A stretch of DNA of 64,000 nt from CBDBIG01 sp965205845 [NCBI: bacterium] (GCA_965205845.1 CBDBIG010000005.1:372001-436000); one strand, 5' to 3'. Positions 1 through 8,751 are shown, counted from the first letter of the stretch. Numbers and translations: made by a program. The notes: a model not told the origin generated them from the letters alone.

Positions 1-5
1 TTCCC

Positions 6-1469
6 ATGATGGAAGCACTGGGGTATGATGCCGCGGTGTTGGGCAACAGAGATTTAGCGCACTTGCGTCTGTTCCCTCATTGGAAATTGCAGGCCGGTGT
101 GCCATGGTTGGCGGCCAATGTGCATGCTCAAATCCAACCAGATGCGCCGTTTACCCTGCCATTTGCTTCCTTTGTCCTGCTAAAAAGGGGTGGGTTGCGC
201 ATTGCCATCGTTGGCATGACGCAACCTGGGGGACGCTACGCCGTGCCTAAGCATCAAACCCAATGGGTGGCAAAGAGTTTGCTTCCAGTTGGAGCACAGC
301 TTGCCAAAAAAGCACGCACAGAACATCGGGCTGACTTGGTAATTGGTGTGGTGCATAGCGGGGTCAATCCACATTATGGGCGGCAGTCATCTCATCTCCA
401 AGGCAAAGACCCGCCTGCCATGGCTGGTTTATTGGCATGGCCTGAGGGCACAAAACCGCACACAGGTTTTGATATTCTTGTGAGTTCTTCGGCCCACCGC
501 TTACACCCTTTGGCGTACCAAGGGTGGGTAAGACCGCGCCCAAACTACACAACCCCGCTTATAGAAACAGGGGCCTACGCCTCGCATTTGCTGTTGCTGC
601 GCGTACATATGGGTGCGTTTTCGGCCGCTTCTTCTAAGCAAGGGCATGCAAAAAATTCCATAGCCAACATAAGCCAGGTTGAAACCGCACCTGCTTGGCG
701 TGTAATGCGGGTTGAAGCCAAGGCCATTTCATTAAAACCCGACCCCAACACGCCTATTTTGGGCTACGTACCCAAGGCCTTGCAAGGGCCATTACAACAG
801 ATGTGGCGCTGGCTAAACATGCCTACACCTTGGAAAATAAAACGACGTCCTACCAAGCGTACGTTTTGGACATGCCTTGGTGCGTTGCGGCACCGTGCAG
901 CCTTGCACATCATTAACCAGCAGCACTTTGCTCAGCCTATTCATGCACCCACGATAAAAACCCTTACCTTGTTGCCCATCCCTTATTGGCTACCGCGTGC
1001 TTTTCCTAAAACGGAACGTGGGCACGCCGTAACCCGCAAGCATCTTTATCGCTGGTTTCCCTACCCCCTAACGTTGGTACAACGCTCCATGCGTGTGGCG
1101 CAATTGCGTTTTTTAACGCGTAACTATGCCAATTTGTTGCATAATACCCGGCGCATGTCCTTGCAAAAGGCGAGTGTGATTCTATCGGGCCCCGGTTTTT
1201 GGGAACCCATAGCCAAGGATGTACACAGCCATGGCAACGCTTTTTGGACCAAACTTAGCCAAAATGTGGCTGCGGGACCTCATGCCACGCTCCTCGTTTG
1301 GACGAGTGCCAATTTGTGGAATAGCGTGCATGGCTTAGGAGAACGTGCGTGGTTACCTGCACCCAAGCCCGCTCAATTTGCCCCAGGCGAGCTGCGCGAA
1401 GCATTGTTTACCACCTTAAAACACGCATCCGCCTTACCCATGGCTTGCCACACATGGTTTAAACGCTAA
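6..1469 (+). CDS. 5'-nucleotidase / metallophosphoesterase-like protein (5' end outside window)
   Basis: The pattern fits the bifunctional UshA/5'-nucleotidase family: an ALGYDAAVLGN block near residues 4-14, an ANVHA block near 36, an IAIVGMT block near 66, and a PLIETGAYASHLLLLRV block near 185-201 that matches the end of the metallophosphatase domain. The reading frame is open to the left edge, so the true N-terminus, with the first metal ligands and any signal peptide, probably lies outside the window. Two usual metal-binding motifs look altered. GNHE reads GNRD, and the GHSH-type site reads SSSAH. The C-terminal half (about residues 230-487) is unusually basic and tryptophan-rich and I do not recognise it as a standard 5'-nucleotidase C-domain. 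I infer a divergent, possibly non-catalytic periplasmic member. Family assignment is moderately sure, activity is not. Confidence 0.6.
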   Translation: MMEALGYDAAVLGNRDLAHLRLFPHWKLQAGVPWLAANVHAQIQPDAPFTLPFASFVLLKRGGLRIAIVGMTQPGGRYAVPKHQTQWVAKSLLPVGAQLAKKARTEHRADLVIGVVHSGVNPHYGRQSSHLQGKDPPAMAGLLAWPEGTKPHTGFDILVSSSAHRLHPLAYQGWVRPRPNYTTPLIETGAYASHLLLLRVHMGAFSAASSKQGHAKNSIANISQVETAPAWRVMRVEAKAISLKPDPNTPILGYVPKALQGPLQQMWRWLNMPTPWKIKRRPTKRTFWTCLGALRHRAALHIINQQHFAQPIHAPTIKTLTLLPIPYWLPRAFPKTERGHAVTRKHLYRWFPYPLTLVQRSMRVAQLRFLTRNYANLLHNTRRMSLQKASVILSGPGFWEPIAKDVHSHGNAFWTKLSQNVAAGPHATLLVWTSANLWNSVHGLGERAWLPAPKPAQFAPGELREALFTTLKHASALPMACHTWFKR

Positions 1470-1758
1470 GGGCAAAAAATCCCAAATTTGATATGATATT
1501 TTACACGTGTAACCGTTCCCATGCTTTGCCACCGTCCGTTTCGCCGTTTAATCTTAAATGGGGTATTTTTTTCAGACTAACGTTGCCATCAACCGCTTGC
1601 CCCCTTTTTAAGCCCATGCGCTTAGCATTGCTTCATCTCCGCCTTGCCCGCCCAACGCCCGCGCCGTTAATCTGTCCCTTGCGCCTCAATGGATGTGCGC
1701 CCGCGAAGGTCGGGGAGGGTAAAGATACCCTCTTTGAACATCACGAGTTGCCCTGTGC

Positions 1759-1883
1759 TTTCAATGTGGTGGCAAAGCATGGGGACAGTCATAATATCCC
1801 GCTATTTCAATGTGGTGCAAAAGCATGGGGACAGTCATAATATCCCGCTATTTCAATGTGGTGCAAAAGCATGGGGACGGGGA
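1759..1883. repeat. 46-bp tandem repeat, about 2.6 copies
   Basis: Three starts of the same unit lie 46 bases apart (1759, 1805, 1851). Each holds TTTCAATGTGGT, then AAAGCATGGGGACAG, then ATATCCCGCTA. The same motif in the opposite orientation occurs near 32.05 kb. It belongs to the dispersed CCCATGCTTTGCCAC family described under findings. The rest of 1470-2541 holds no convincing gene; open frames there only run through these repeats. Confidence 0.85.
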
Positions 1884-1930
1884 CACTCGAACAGGGCCTT
1901 AAAAAGTGTAAGGCTATGTGTCCCAAAAAG

Positions 1931-2070
1931 GCGCAAACCCGCATTCCACCCTTTTTTGGGCGGGACACATGCCCCCCACCCCTTTAGCGCAAACAGACTG
2001 CCCGTAAACCGTTGAAAAACCACAAAAAACCATAATTCTTTCCCGTCGCAAACCATGGGGACGGGCACAG
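1931..2070. repeat. Left copy of a 140-bp inverted repeat pair
   Basis: The reverse complement of this stretch matches 6733-6873 over its full length with scattered differences. Shared blocks include CTGTGCCCGT, a T-rich GGTTTTTTGTGGTTTTTCAA stretch, CGGTTTACGGGCAGT and GCGGGTTTGCGC. The pair flanks about 4.7 kb that includes the TlpA, parvulin and tRNA-Leu genes. Confidence 0.85.
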
Positions 2071-2541
2071 TGGCAAGGTATGGGGATAGGGACAGTCATG
2101 TAGTGAACATGGGGGGTGCGTCAAGTGACCTCGTGCAGAAAACAAAGATGATGGCTGTGCTATTGTCCATGCGTGCTGTACTTTGTGCGCGTTTGCTACG
2201 GTGAGCATCAAAGAGAAAAATCATCCTATGGGATTGATTTATGCTAGCATGGTGAGCATGAATTACCAGTTTAGTGAGGCTTCCTTGCATTGGCTTGCAA
2301 GGGGGTTTTTGAAGATAAAAAAGCAAAAACGCGGAGGCAGGATTTTTAATAATCCCCCCTTAGCCCCCTCATTTGCGTAGCATGCATGTGGGTCGGTCGC
2401 CGGCGCGCGGGGTTCCTTATCAGCCCTTAACCGCAAGTCGTCTCTTTGCCAGACGTTGCAGCTGAGGCAGCGGCGGCGTTCGAGCAGCTAAGGATGTTTG
2501 TAAGCCGTTTGTGATACCCCCCTTTTTGAATGTCAGGCAGT

Positions 2542-3273
2542 ATGACCATGCCCCGCGGTTTGTGGAATTTTTTGTGGGCTTCCCTTGGCTTTTTTTGTGC
2601 GCACACCCCCCGTGCGCTAGCGTGTTGGGTGGGGTTATTGTGCGTACTGGGGACCCCGTTGCTTCATGCCCAAAATCCCGCCACACTAAAAGTAGAACCC
2701 ATGTTTGGGGCTGTGCTGCTTGAGGGCTACGACAATGCCAAGGACCCCTTACCAACCGGGAGTGTCCTTTATGACCCCGTGAAGAATGAATTCCATGGGC
2801 TGTATCAAGGTTTGAAGGCACCTAAAGGAAGGCGCGCCTTGTTTGCTTGGCTGCACGACACCGTAAACCAACGGGTGTTCTACATGGGGCCTGTGGGTTG
2901 GCTTAAAAAAGGAAGCACCCTCCAAAGCCCAGGGACCTTTGTGGTGCCCGCCCCAAAGCGTTTTAAAAATGGCCGTTTTGAGAGTTACGAAATTTTTGCC
3001 ATCAGTGCTGAATCGACCCAATACATTGAAGGAAATCGCGTGGTCACCACCCCCAAAGAACCCGCAGGTAGCGATCTGATCTTTCAGTTAAAGCCAGCGT
3101 ACTACCTGTTTGCCAAGCTCCCTGGTGCCGATACCAACTTGCATTTTTGTGGGCATGGGCAACAAATGTTTTACGCCAAAGACCTCGATAAACAATTTTG
3201 TTACGATTGTCTATGTGGTCAGCGTTATCGTTCGTGCTATAACTCGGGAATTACCAACCATCAAAGGCGTTAA
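2542..3273 (+). CDS. Secreted protein of unknown function, Cys-rich end
   Basis: I do not recognise a family. An N-terminal hydrophobic stretch ending in LLHAQ looks like a signal peptide, so export is likely. The middle (about residues 45-190) has a steady beta-type pattern with motifs such as GLYQGLKAPKGRR and VFYMGPVGWL. The last 50 residues change character abruptly and carry five cysteines in a short basic run. That could mean the natural C-terminus has been lost by a frameshift and the tail is read out of frame. An ATG at 2530 is also in frame; neither start has a strong ribosome-binding site. Sure that it is coding through about residue 190, unsure of the end and the role. Confidence 0.5.
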   Translation: MTMPRGLWNFLWASLGFFCAHTPRALACWVGLLCVLGTPLLHAQNPATLKVEPMFGAVLLEGYDNAKDPLPTGSVLYDPVKNEFHGLYQGLKAPKGRRALFAWLHDTVNQRVFYMGPVGWLKKGSTLQSPGTFVVPAPKRFKNGRFESYEIFAISAESTQYIEGNRVVTTPKEPAGSDLIFQLKPAYYLFAKLPGADTNLHFCGHGQQMFYAKDLDKQFCYDCLCGQRYRSCYNSGITNHQRR

Positions 3274-3380
3274 CCTTAGCCAGGCTAGGGGCACAAAATT
3301 TTGTCTTGAATTGGGTAGCAGGCTATTTGAGAATTTAGCAATGGTTCCCTTTTTTAAAAACCCCAACAAAATGGCGAGCC

Positions 3381-4193
3381 ATGCCGATACCAATCTATAT
3401 AAGGGTACTTACCAAAGCAAAATCCTTTGCATGTGTGATTTTTGCGGTCTTGTTAAAACCAAAAACCAAACTTCCCGAATGCGGTAGACGGGTAGGGTTT
3501 TGTAACGTGGTTGTCTGTGCGCTGTGGGTCCATGGCTTTTTAGGGTTTGGGGCAACACTGGTGCAAGCGTCTCCCAAGCCCGTGGAAGGAATTACACAAG
3601 CTACGTCAGTTGTTGGCACACCCACCCAAGTGCAACCCCCCGATTGGGCGGTGTTTGATTGGGTTGAACTGCCTCATCGGCCGCCAGCACCCAACTTTGG
3701 AGCACCCCGTTTTTTAGGACCTTCCGTAAAGGACAAAGCCTCTACCCGCCCACGAAACATTGCCTTGACGCAATTTAAAGGGCAACCTATCTTGCTCAAC
3801 TTTTGGGCTACATGGTGCAAGCCGTGCGTGGTTGAACTCCCTGACTTGGTGGCACTAAACCAGCATTTTGGACAAGCACAAAACATCCCGCTACAAAAAA
3901 ACAAGCCCTACCAACAAGGTCAGCAACCCGCAAAAAAACCCGCCTTGCAGGTGGTGTTGATGTCGGTGGATCGTGGAGCCTCTACCAAAGTCCAGCAATT
4001 TTTGGATCGCCTAGGCGTTGGCTTGTTGGGCGGGCATGACCAAAATGGGCAAATTTCCCAGCGCTATGGGGTGGAGGGCCTGCCCTTTAGCGTATTGATT
4101 GATGGGCAAGGACGCGTATTGGCACTGGCCCATGGCGCACGGCGTTGGAACACCAAAGCAGCACAAAAACGCATCCGTGCAATCTTGCCTTAA
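3381..4193 (+). CDS. TlpA/ResA-like thioredoxin-fold protein
   Basis: The C-terminal half is a thioredoxin fold with the redox motif WCKPC at residues 145-149, preceded by LLNFWAT. A later FSVLIDGQGRVL block is the usual cis-proline strand region, with the proline in GLPFSVL. This is the TlpA/ResA type of thiol-disulfide oxidoreductase acting in the periplasm. A hydrophobic stretch near residues 40-63 ending in VQAS looks like the signal sequence. It is preceded by 35 unusual residues, so the real start may be a GTG near 3507. The last 61 codons are duplicated immediately downstream (4206-4389). Its neighbour is a parvulin lipoprotein, so both genes serve folding of exported proteins. Confidence 0.8.
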   Translation: MPIPIYIRVLTKAKSFACVIFAVLLKPKTKLPECGRRVGFCNVVVCALWVHGFLGFGATLVQASPKPVEGITQATSVVGTPTQVQPPDWAVFDWVELPHRPPAPNFGAPRFLGPSVKDKASTRPRNIALTQFKGQPILLNFWATWCKPCVVELPDLVALNQHFGQAQNIPLQKNKPYQQGQQPAKKPALQVVLMSVDRGASTKVQQFLDRLGVGLLGGHDQNGQISQRYGVEGLPFSVLIDGQGRVLALAHGARRWNTKAAQKRIRAILP

Positions 4194-4389
4194 GTTTGCC
4201 ATGGTTTGTTGGGCAGGCATGACCAAAATGGGCAAATTTTCCAGCGCTATGGGGTGGAGGGCCTGCCCTTTAGCGTATTGATTGATGGGCTAAGGACGCG
4301 TATTGGCACTGGCCCATGGCGCACGGCGTTGGAACACCAAAGCAGCACAAAAACGCATCCGTGCAATCTTGCCTTAAGTTTGCCATGGG
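4023..4389. repeat. 183/184-bp tandem duplication of the TlpA gene 3' end
   Basis: Copy 1 (4023-4205) holds the last part of the thioredoxin gene, its stop and a few bases beyond. Copy 2 (4206-4389) follows directly. Copy 2 differs by a C-to-T change near 4240 and a one-base insertion (CAAGG to CTAAGG near 4291), so it does not encode a second tail. The near-identity indicates a recent event. Open frames running from copy 2 into the next gene are accidental. Confidence 0.95.
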
Positions 4390-4442
4390 CGTTACGCCAA
4401 CGGTATTGCCCATGTGTTGCCCCCTACGAAGAGGTGGTTTTT

Positions 4443-5387
4443 ATGGTACCCCAACAATCCCAAATGCGTTGCCGCATATCAAACAGCCCTTTGGGTGCGC
4501 TGCTGTGTTGGCTGGTTGTGGGAGGAAGCTTGCTGGGGTGTGGGCGCGGTTTAAGCGTGGCACCGCCATCTAGACCTCTTTTGGCGAATGCATCCGATAG
4601 CCAATTGGTGGCCCAGGTGGGGGAAAAAACCTTGTATGTCAGAGACATTAAACGCTCTTTGCATGCATTAAAACTGGGGAGGCAAGCCATAGTGGGGCAG
4701 CAATTTGCCCTTTATGCGCGCTCAGTGGTGTATGAGGAGGCGTTGTTACAATTTGCCTTGCGCGATGCGTTAACCCAAGAAACAGCCCTCCGCAAACGCC
4801 TAAGTCCCCTGATTTTTGCGTACTTACGGGCCAAGTATGTGCAGAAAAAAAGCGAGGTGAGCACGGCAGAAGCACACCATTTTTTTAACAAAAACAAAGG
4901 ACTCGTCCTGGGGGAGCACGTGCGTGCACGCCATATTTTTTTGCGCCGTCTTGTCCAATGTCGCGCTTTCAAAAAGCGCATTCGCAGTGAGGACGCATTT
5001 ATTGAGCATGCCAAAAAATACTCCCTCGACCCCTTTACCGCCAAGGCAGGGGGTGACCTGGGTCTGCTACAACCCATTCAAGGGGTGCTTGGTTTTGAAA
5101 AGCAGCTCTTTGCCATGCGCCTTGGTGAAATGCGCGTCTTTACAAGTTCTAAAGGCTGCCATTTGGTGCGGGTTGTCGAGTACATCCCCCCCAGCAAAAA
5201 AAAATTTAAAGAGATGGAAGGGACGATTAAAGTGCACATGCAAGCACAAAAGACTGCCAAACTTCTTCAACAGCTGGTTAAGCGTGCCCTTAAAGAGACG
5301 CATACCCGATGGTATTTTACCCCACCTAGGCAAGATGCACACCGTTCCTTATGGACAGGTAAAAAGCGGGTAGACCGAAAGCGATAG
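4443..5387 (+). CDS. Parvulin-type peptidyl-prolyl isomerase, lipoprotein
   Basis: The protein has 314 residues from the ATG at 4443, which has a good ribosome-binding site (AGAGGTGG) and gives a clean lipoprotein signal with an LLGC lipobox. The longer open frame upstream only crosses the duplicated 3' end of the previous gene. Residues about 155-245 form the rotamase domain: RARHIFL, a YSLDPFTAKAGGDLG block, and the closing CHLVRVVEYIPP. It should sit on a membrane outer face and catalyse prolyl isomerisation of exported proteins (PrsA/SurA/PpiD type). The flanks are a helical N-domain and a basic C-terminal tail. Domain call is firm; the specific clients are unknown. Confidence 0.85.
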   Translation: MVPQQSQMRCRISNSPLGALLCWLVVGGSLLGCGRGLSVAPPSRPLLANASDSQLVAQVGEKTLYVRDIKRSLHALKLGRQAIVGQQFALYARSVVYEEALLQFALRDALTQETALRKRLSPLIFAYLRAKYVQKKSEVSTAEAHHFFNKNKGLVLGEHVRARHIFLRRLVQCRAFKKRIRSEDAFIEHAKKYSLDPFTAKAGGDLGLLQPIQGVLGFEKQLFAMRLGEMRVFTSSKGCHLVRVVEYIPPSKKKFKEMEGTIKVHMQAQKTAKLLQQLVKRALKETHTRWYFTPPRQDAHRSLWTGKKRVDRKR

Positions 5388-5450
5388 CACTTGCAAGATG
5401 CGTTTTGTATGTTTAGAAAGGCTTATGTAAAAGTTTTGGAGGATAAAAAA

Positions 5451-5554
5451 TTGCTCTTCGAAACAAAAACCAGGCGCATTTTTGCCAACAGGGGTATTTT
5501 TATTGCTCTTCGAAACAAAAACCAGGCGCATTTTTGCCAACAGGGGTATTTTTT
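5451..5554. repeat. 52-bp tandem repeat, two copies
   Basis: Two almost perfect copies (5451-5502, 5503-5554) of a unit that starts TTGCTCTTCGAAACAAAAAC and ends GGGGTATTTTT. They lie about 60 bases after the stop of the parvulin gene. No open frame of note; 5390-5640 otherwise looks intergenic. Confidence 0.9.
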
Positions 5555-5640
5555 CCGTGGTTTTTTGCGTGCAAAGTTCGTAGACTACCCCCTATCCCGC
5601 TTTTAGTGGATAAAAGGCGCATTCACCTACCTAATCATTG

Positions 5641-5724
5641 GCGGCTGTGGCGGAATTGGTAGACGCGATAGACTCAAAATCTATTGTCCTTATGGACGTG
5701 GGGGTTCGATTCCCTTCAGCCGCA
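5641..5724 (+). tRNA. tRNA-Leu (anticodon CAA)
   Basis: The acceptor stem pairs GCGGCTG with CAGCCGC, and the discriminator base is A. The anticodon stem ATAGA/TCTAT closes a seven-base loop CTCAAAA, giving anticodon CAA (reads UUG). A long variable arm (TGTCCTTATGGACG) and the T-arm GGGGGTTCGATTCCC fit a class II leucine tRNA of 84 bases. The CCA end is not encoded. Confidence 0.97.
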
Positions 5725-5854
5725 TGAACACTTAGAGCAAACCGTTTGCTCTGCGCGGATGTGCCGGGCGTTGTTGCTTCAAGCCCAGTCGAGCACCCGT
5801 TTTTCCCCGGCATTTTTAATTTCCTTGCAATAAAAAATAAAGGAAGCACCCGTG

Positions 5855-6028
5855 ATGTCATCTTTTGATAGCCCCCAACAACCCCCAAACAACGACGCCC
5901 AAGAAAGTTTGGGACACCAACGGCAAATTTTGCTTGCCGCCATGCTGCGTTCTATTCGCAATGCCCGCCAAGGCAAGTTTGTGTTTAACATGAAAGATTT
6001 TAAGGCACATTTGGTGGTGCTGTATTAG
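5855..6028 (+). CDS. Small protein of unknown function (57 aa)
   Basis: An ATG at 5855 is preceded by AAAGGA at a usable distance and opens 57 codons. The first 20 residues are polar and Gln/Asn/Pro-rich. The rest forms a probable amphipathic helix (QILLAAMLRSIRNARQGKF) and a short hydrophobic end. The next gene starts four bases after its stop, so the two may be co-transcribed from the tRNA side. It resembles nothing I know. A GTG at 5852 is an alternative start. Confidence 0.4.
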   Translation: MSSFDSPQQPPNNDAQESLGHQRQILLAAMLRSIRNARQGKFVFNMKDFKAHLVVLY

Positions 6029-6031
6029 CCA

Positions 6032-6724
6032 ATGCAACGCATTTTTTGGCGAAAGCACCGCTGGAAACTCACGATGCAGCACATGCTGTATGCCGTTTTT
6101 TTGACGGCATCTGCTGACTGCAAAAAAAATGGCGCGGGTTCTTCTGCTGGAACAAAGAACGATGCCGTTGTGGTCCACAGAACGATTGGGAGGACCCCCA
6201 CGCAAATACAGGGCCGTGTCAGCGGCTATCTACTTTCTAGTGTTTTTGGCGCATCCACAAGCAGCGACATCTCTATCGATTCAAGCAGCGTTACAACGTC
6301 GATCGACGGCATCGATTACAACGTTTTATTGACAAAAACCGCCAGCGTTTCGGCCTATTTTCCCGGCACAGGCTATCCAGCAGGGATATTGCATAGCATT
6401 GTGGCTAAACACCCATACGATGGTACACGGATCATCCTCTCTGTTTTGCAGCGAGAAGCCATGTTTTATGCTTGTATTGTCGCAATTAATCTGGTTACCG
6501 AAGATCTATTGCAAGAGGAACATGCGCGGCAGGCACTCGTTCATTTTTCGAAACCCGTGGCCAACATCGACACTACGGGTTGCTACGATGGGAAAGATTC
6601 CAATACCGACCAAGGTCTGCCGCGATCCAATCTCACGCCAATTCCTACCGTGTTAGATCAAGACGTAATCGCTGCAGGCATTCTTGGTGTGAGGAATACC
6701 CGTTGGTACCCTTACAGCCCTTAA
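6032..6724 (+). CDS. Hypothetical exported protein
   Basis: The frame gives 230 residues from ATG 6032, or 216 from ATG 6074, where MQHMLYAVFLTASADC looks like a short signal, possibly a lipoprotein type with Cys in SADC. The body is rich in Ser, Thr, Ile and Asp (SSDISIDSSSV), as in exported beta proteins, followed by a helix around residues 140-170. I see no catalytic motif or known family. The right-hand inverted repeat begins nine bases after the stop, so the C-terminus may have been clipped by that element. Confidence 0.45.
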   Translation: MQRIFWRKHRWKLTMQHMLYAVFLTASADCKKNGAGSSAGTKNDAVVVHRTIGRTPTQIQGRVSGYLLSSVFGASTSSDISIDSSSVTTSIDGIDYNVLLTKTASVSAYFPGTGYPAGILHSIVAKHPYDGTRIILSVLQREAMFYACIVAINLVTEDLLQEEHARQALVHFSKPVANIDTTGCYDGKDSNTDQGLPRSNLTPIPTVLDQDVIAAGILGVRNTRWYPYSP

Positions 6725-6732
6725 AAATCTAC

Positions 6733-6873
6733 CTGTGCCCGTTCACATGCTTTGCCACTGGTCAAAAATTAATGGTTTTTTGTGGTTTTTCAACGGTTTA
6801 CGGGCAGTGTGTTTGCGCCAAAAGGGTGGTGGCATTTGTCTCGCCTAAAAAACGGTGTAATGCGGGTTTGCGC
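6733..6873. repeat. Right copy of the 140-bp inverted repeat pair
   Basis: This is the reverse-complement partner of 1931-2070. It begins CTGTGCCCGTTCACATGCTT, a member of the dispersed motif family, and ends GCGGGTTTGCGC. It sits at the left border of the prophage remnant. Confidence 0.85.
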
Positions 6874-6979
6874 GTTTTCGTTCACATGGAATGCCACTCG
6901 GTACGCGCTTCATTCGAAGGGTTTTAGAAGGGGGCAAACTGCGTTCGATAAGGGAAGTTCAAATGCTTGGCAAAAAGGC

Positions 6980-7318
6980 TTACCACCAAATGGCAAGGGT
7001 TTTTCCCTTTAGAGTGGCCCTAAATCCCTTGGTGCGCATCATCTTGACAGCAAATAGACCTGCATGGCGGTTAGGGGGGTGCAAAATGCAGCCCTTCGAC
7101 CCGCGCTTTCGCTCTGCCCCGGCTTGTTTTAAGGCGGTTTGGGTAAAGTTTGCGCTTATACTTCGCCAGCCTGCCGCGATGCCCCCTGCCATTGTGCTTG
7201 CGCTGTGCACCAGCATTACAACGAGCAAGGTCTCCGCGCCACGCCACGCCAAAATACCCACACTTAAAGGAATGATGCGTTCGAAGCGTAAAACCAAACC
7301 CCCAAAACCACCCCGCAA
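6980..7318 (-). CDS. Possible small membrane protein of the prophage border
   Basis: The minus strand has one hydrophobic segment (ETLLVVMLVHSASTMAGGIAAGW) followed by a polar, basic tail, with the GC-rich third positions seen in the prophage genes. An ATG in the middle of the frame (before IPLSV) has no strong ribosome-binding site. I do not recognise it. It could be a holin-like or accessory phage protein, or the remains of one. The plus-strand frame over the same bases looks like its shadow. Confidence 0.25.
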   Translation of the reverse strand: MRGGFGGLVLRFERIIPLSVGILAWRGAETLLVVMLVHSASTMAGGIAAGWRSISANFTQTALKQAGAERKRGSKGCILHPPNRHAGLFAVKMMRTKGFRATLKGKTLAIWW

Positions 7319-7463
7319 AAGTTCAAAGCTCGGTGCTCTAGCTTTGAACTCAGCTTTGAACTCAATTTTTCGCCCTTTTCATGGATCAAACCCTTGTTTT
7401 GAAAATACTTTTTCGCGATTGGCCTAAAAATAAAAAATAATCTAGCTTGTAACTCCTTTTTTT

Positions 7464-7811
7464 CTAAACCGCCCTGCGTTGCACATAAATCACGGGCACA
7501 ACCTGTTCTATTTCGTCCATGTTCTCTTGCAAGGTGTAAGGTTTTCGCTCCCCCGTTTTGGGGTCGGGGTCGTCCCATTTTTGGAGCACCAGCCATTGTG
7601 CCCCCCCTTCTTTGCGCCTCCATTCTTTCACCAGTCCCAAACGGGCAAGGTTGTTCGGCTTTAGCACAAACACCACATCGCCAAGCCGAGGAGGGTCATG
7701 GTGGCAATACCGCTTGTGGTAGGCGGTGGGTGCGGGGCAACAGCGCTTTCGCGCTGGCTTAACGGCAAGTACACGGGCGATAACGCCGCCCTTGAAGCCA
7801 AGGTTTGCCAA
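7464..7811 (-). CDS. Possible phage protein of unknown function, start uncertain
   Basis: The last 75 codons (LGDVVFVLKPNNLARLGLV onward to IYVQRRAV) read like a folded, charged protein with coherent codon use. The upstream part overlaps the start of the MuB remnant on the other strand and looks non-coding, so the true start is probably missing or near 7690. It may be a gene fragment brought against MuB by a deletion. No family recognised. Confidence 0.3.
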   Translation of the reverse strand: MANLGFKGGVIARVLAVKPARKRCCPAPTAYHKRYCHHDPPRLGDVVFVLKPNNLARLGLVKEWRRKEGGAQWLVLQKWDDPDPKTGERKPYTLQENMDEIEQVVPVIYVQRRAV

Positions 7812-8571
7812 TGGCTAGAAGACCAAGCCTGCCAAACCGCCTTTTTGCCCAGCAAGGGCGCAGACTGGATAGAAACCCCCACAGCCCGCCAAATCGGCAT
7901 GGCCATTGCCTACGCCCACCTAAGCCGCGACATCGCGGTGGTGTGCGGTGGCGCAGGGGTTGGCAAAACCATCACCGCCCAGCACTACGCCCAAACCCGC
8001 CCTAATTGCTGGGTGTGCACAATGGTGCCCAGTTTTGCCAACGCCCCTGCCTGCCTTAAAGCCCTTTTGTTTGCCCTTGCCCCAAGCCAGCGCGCGGACG
8101 GACGCGGGGGAGATGTGGTTTACCGCATGCTTCTCAGCCTATCTCTCAAAAAAAGACGCCCTGCTGATTATAGACGAGGCACAGCACCTTACCCGCCCCG
8201 CCTTGGAATGCCTACGCGCTTTGCACGATGCCACTGCTTGCGCCCTGGTGTTCATGGGCAACGAGAGCGTCTACACCCGGATGAGCGGCCCGCGCTCGGC
8301 AGAGTATGCCCAGTTGTTTAGCCGCGTTGGCAAGGTGTTAAACCCCAAAAAAGCCCGCCGTGCCGATGTAGAGGCCATTGCCCAAGCATGGGGAGTAAGC
8401 GAGCAGAAAGCCCTTGGCTTTTTAATCAAAATTGGTCACGGCCACGGCGCACTGCGTGAGGTTACCAAAACCCTACGCTTGGCCAGCCTGGCGGCAAACG
8501 GGGCACGGCAGGCCCTTAGCCTAAGCCACCTTAAAACCGCTTATTCCGAGCGGGGAGGAGTTAGCGAATGA
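7698..8571 (+). pseudogene. MuB-like transposition ATPase, frameshifted
   Basis: The first frame starts TALSRWLNGKYTGDNAALEAKV, the hallmark of MuB just after its helix-turn-helix, then a Walker A motif GGAGVGKT. The second frame continues with Walker B (LLIIDEAQHL) and the C-terminal domain ending SLSHLKTAYSERGGVSE. The shift falls near 8095-8115, where a run of five G at about 8106 is a likely slip site. MuB binds target DNA and stimulates MuA; MuA is absent here. The N-terminal helix-turn-helix is also incomplete. A strong ribosome-binding site (GAGGAGG) precedes the ATG at 7698. Either a true pseudogene or a sequencing error; the MuA loss favours decay. Confidence 0.85.
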
Positions 8572-8663
8572 ACCCGATCAAGCCCAAAAACAGGCGTCTG
8601 CGTGCACCTGCCTGTTCGCATTTATACGCGGCACACAAGCAGCCCCATGTTTTGCTTAAATAA
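8568..8663 (+). CDS. Small ORF coupled to MuB (31 aa)
   Basis: The ATG overlaps the MuB stop as ATGA and has a strong ribosome-binding site (GGGGAGGAG). The product MNPIKPKNRRLRAP... is basic and short. This is probably the start of a longer early phage gene whose body was deleted. Confidence 0.35.
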   Translation: MNPIKPKNRRLRAPACSHLYAAHKQPHVLLK

Positions 8664-8679
8664 ATAAAGGAGACCCGTC

Positions 8680-8751
8680 ATGAAAATTGACATCAACAGT
8701 TTAAGCGCAGCACGACAAAAATGGCATCTCAAAGGGGAGACGCGCCTATAA
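8680..8751 (+). CDS. Gene-start stub with good RBS (23 aa)
   Basis: AAAGGAGA precedes an ATG opening MKIDINSLSAARQKW and a stop after 23 codons. Similar stubs follow at about 8861 (MKTPKVYVGARLEKG, 19 codons) and 8956 (MQAQTIPQVGICITL), each after a plausible Shine-Dalgarno sequence. They look like beginnings of early phage genes left by internal deletions. Confidence 0.3.
   Translation: MKIDINSLSAARQKWHLKGETRL

Noticed and set aside
1493-2380. Several short ORFs on both strands
   Set aside because: They run through dispersed repeats, lack ribosome-binding sites and have no protein-like pattern.
3110-3487. Plus-strand ORF of 125 aa between the secreted protein and TlpA
   Set aside because: Overlaps both neighbours and has no coherent pattern. 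At most it marks a frameshift at the end of the secreted-protein gene.
4206-4442. N-terminal extension of the parvulin gene
   Set aside because: This part is the duplicated TlpA tail. The ATG at 4443 has a good ribosome-binding site and starts a proper lipoprotein signal.
7698-8571. Programmed frameshift in MuB
   Set aside because: The shift lies by a G run without a slippery heptamer or a visible stimulatory structure, and MuB families are not known to use one. MuA is gone, so decay is more likely.
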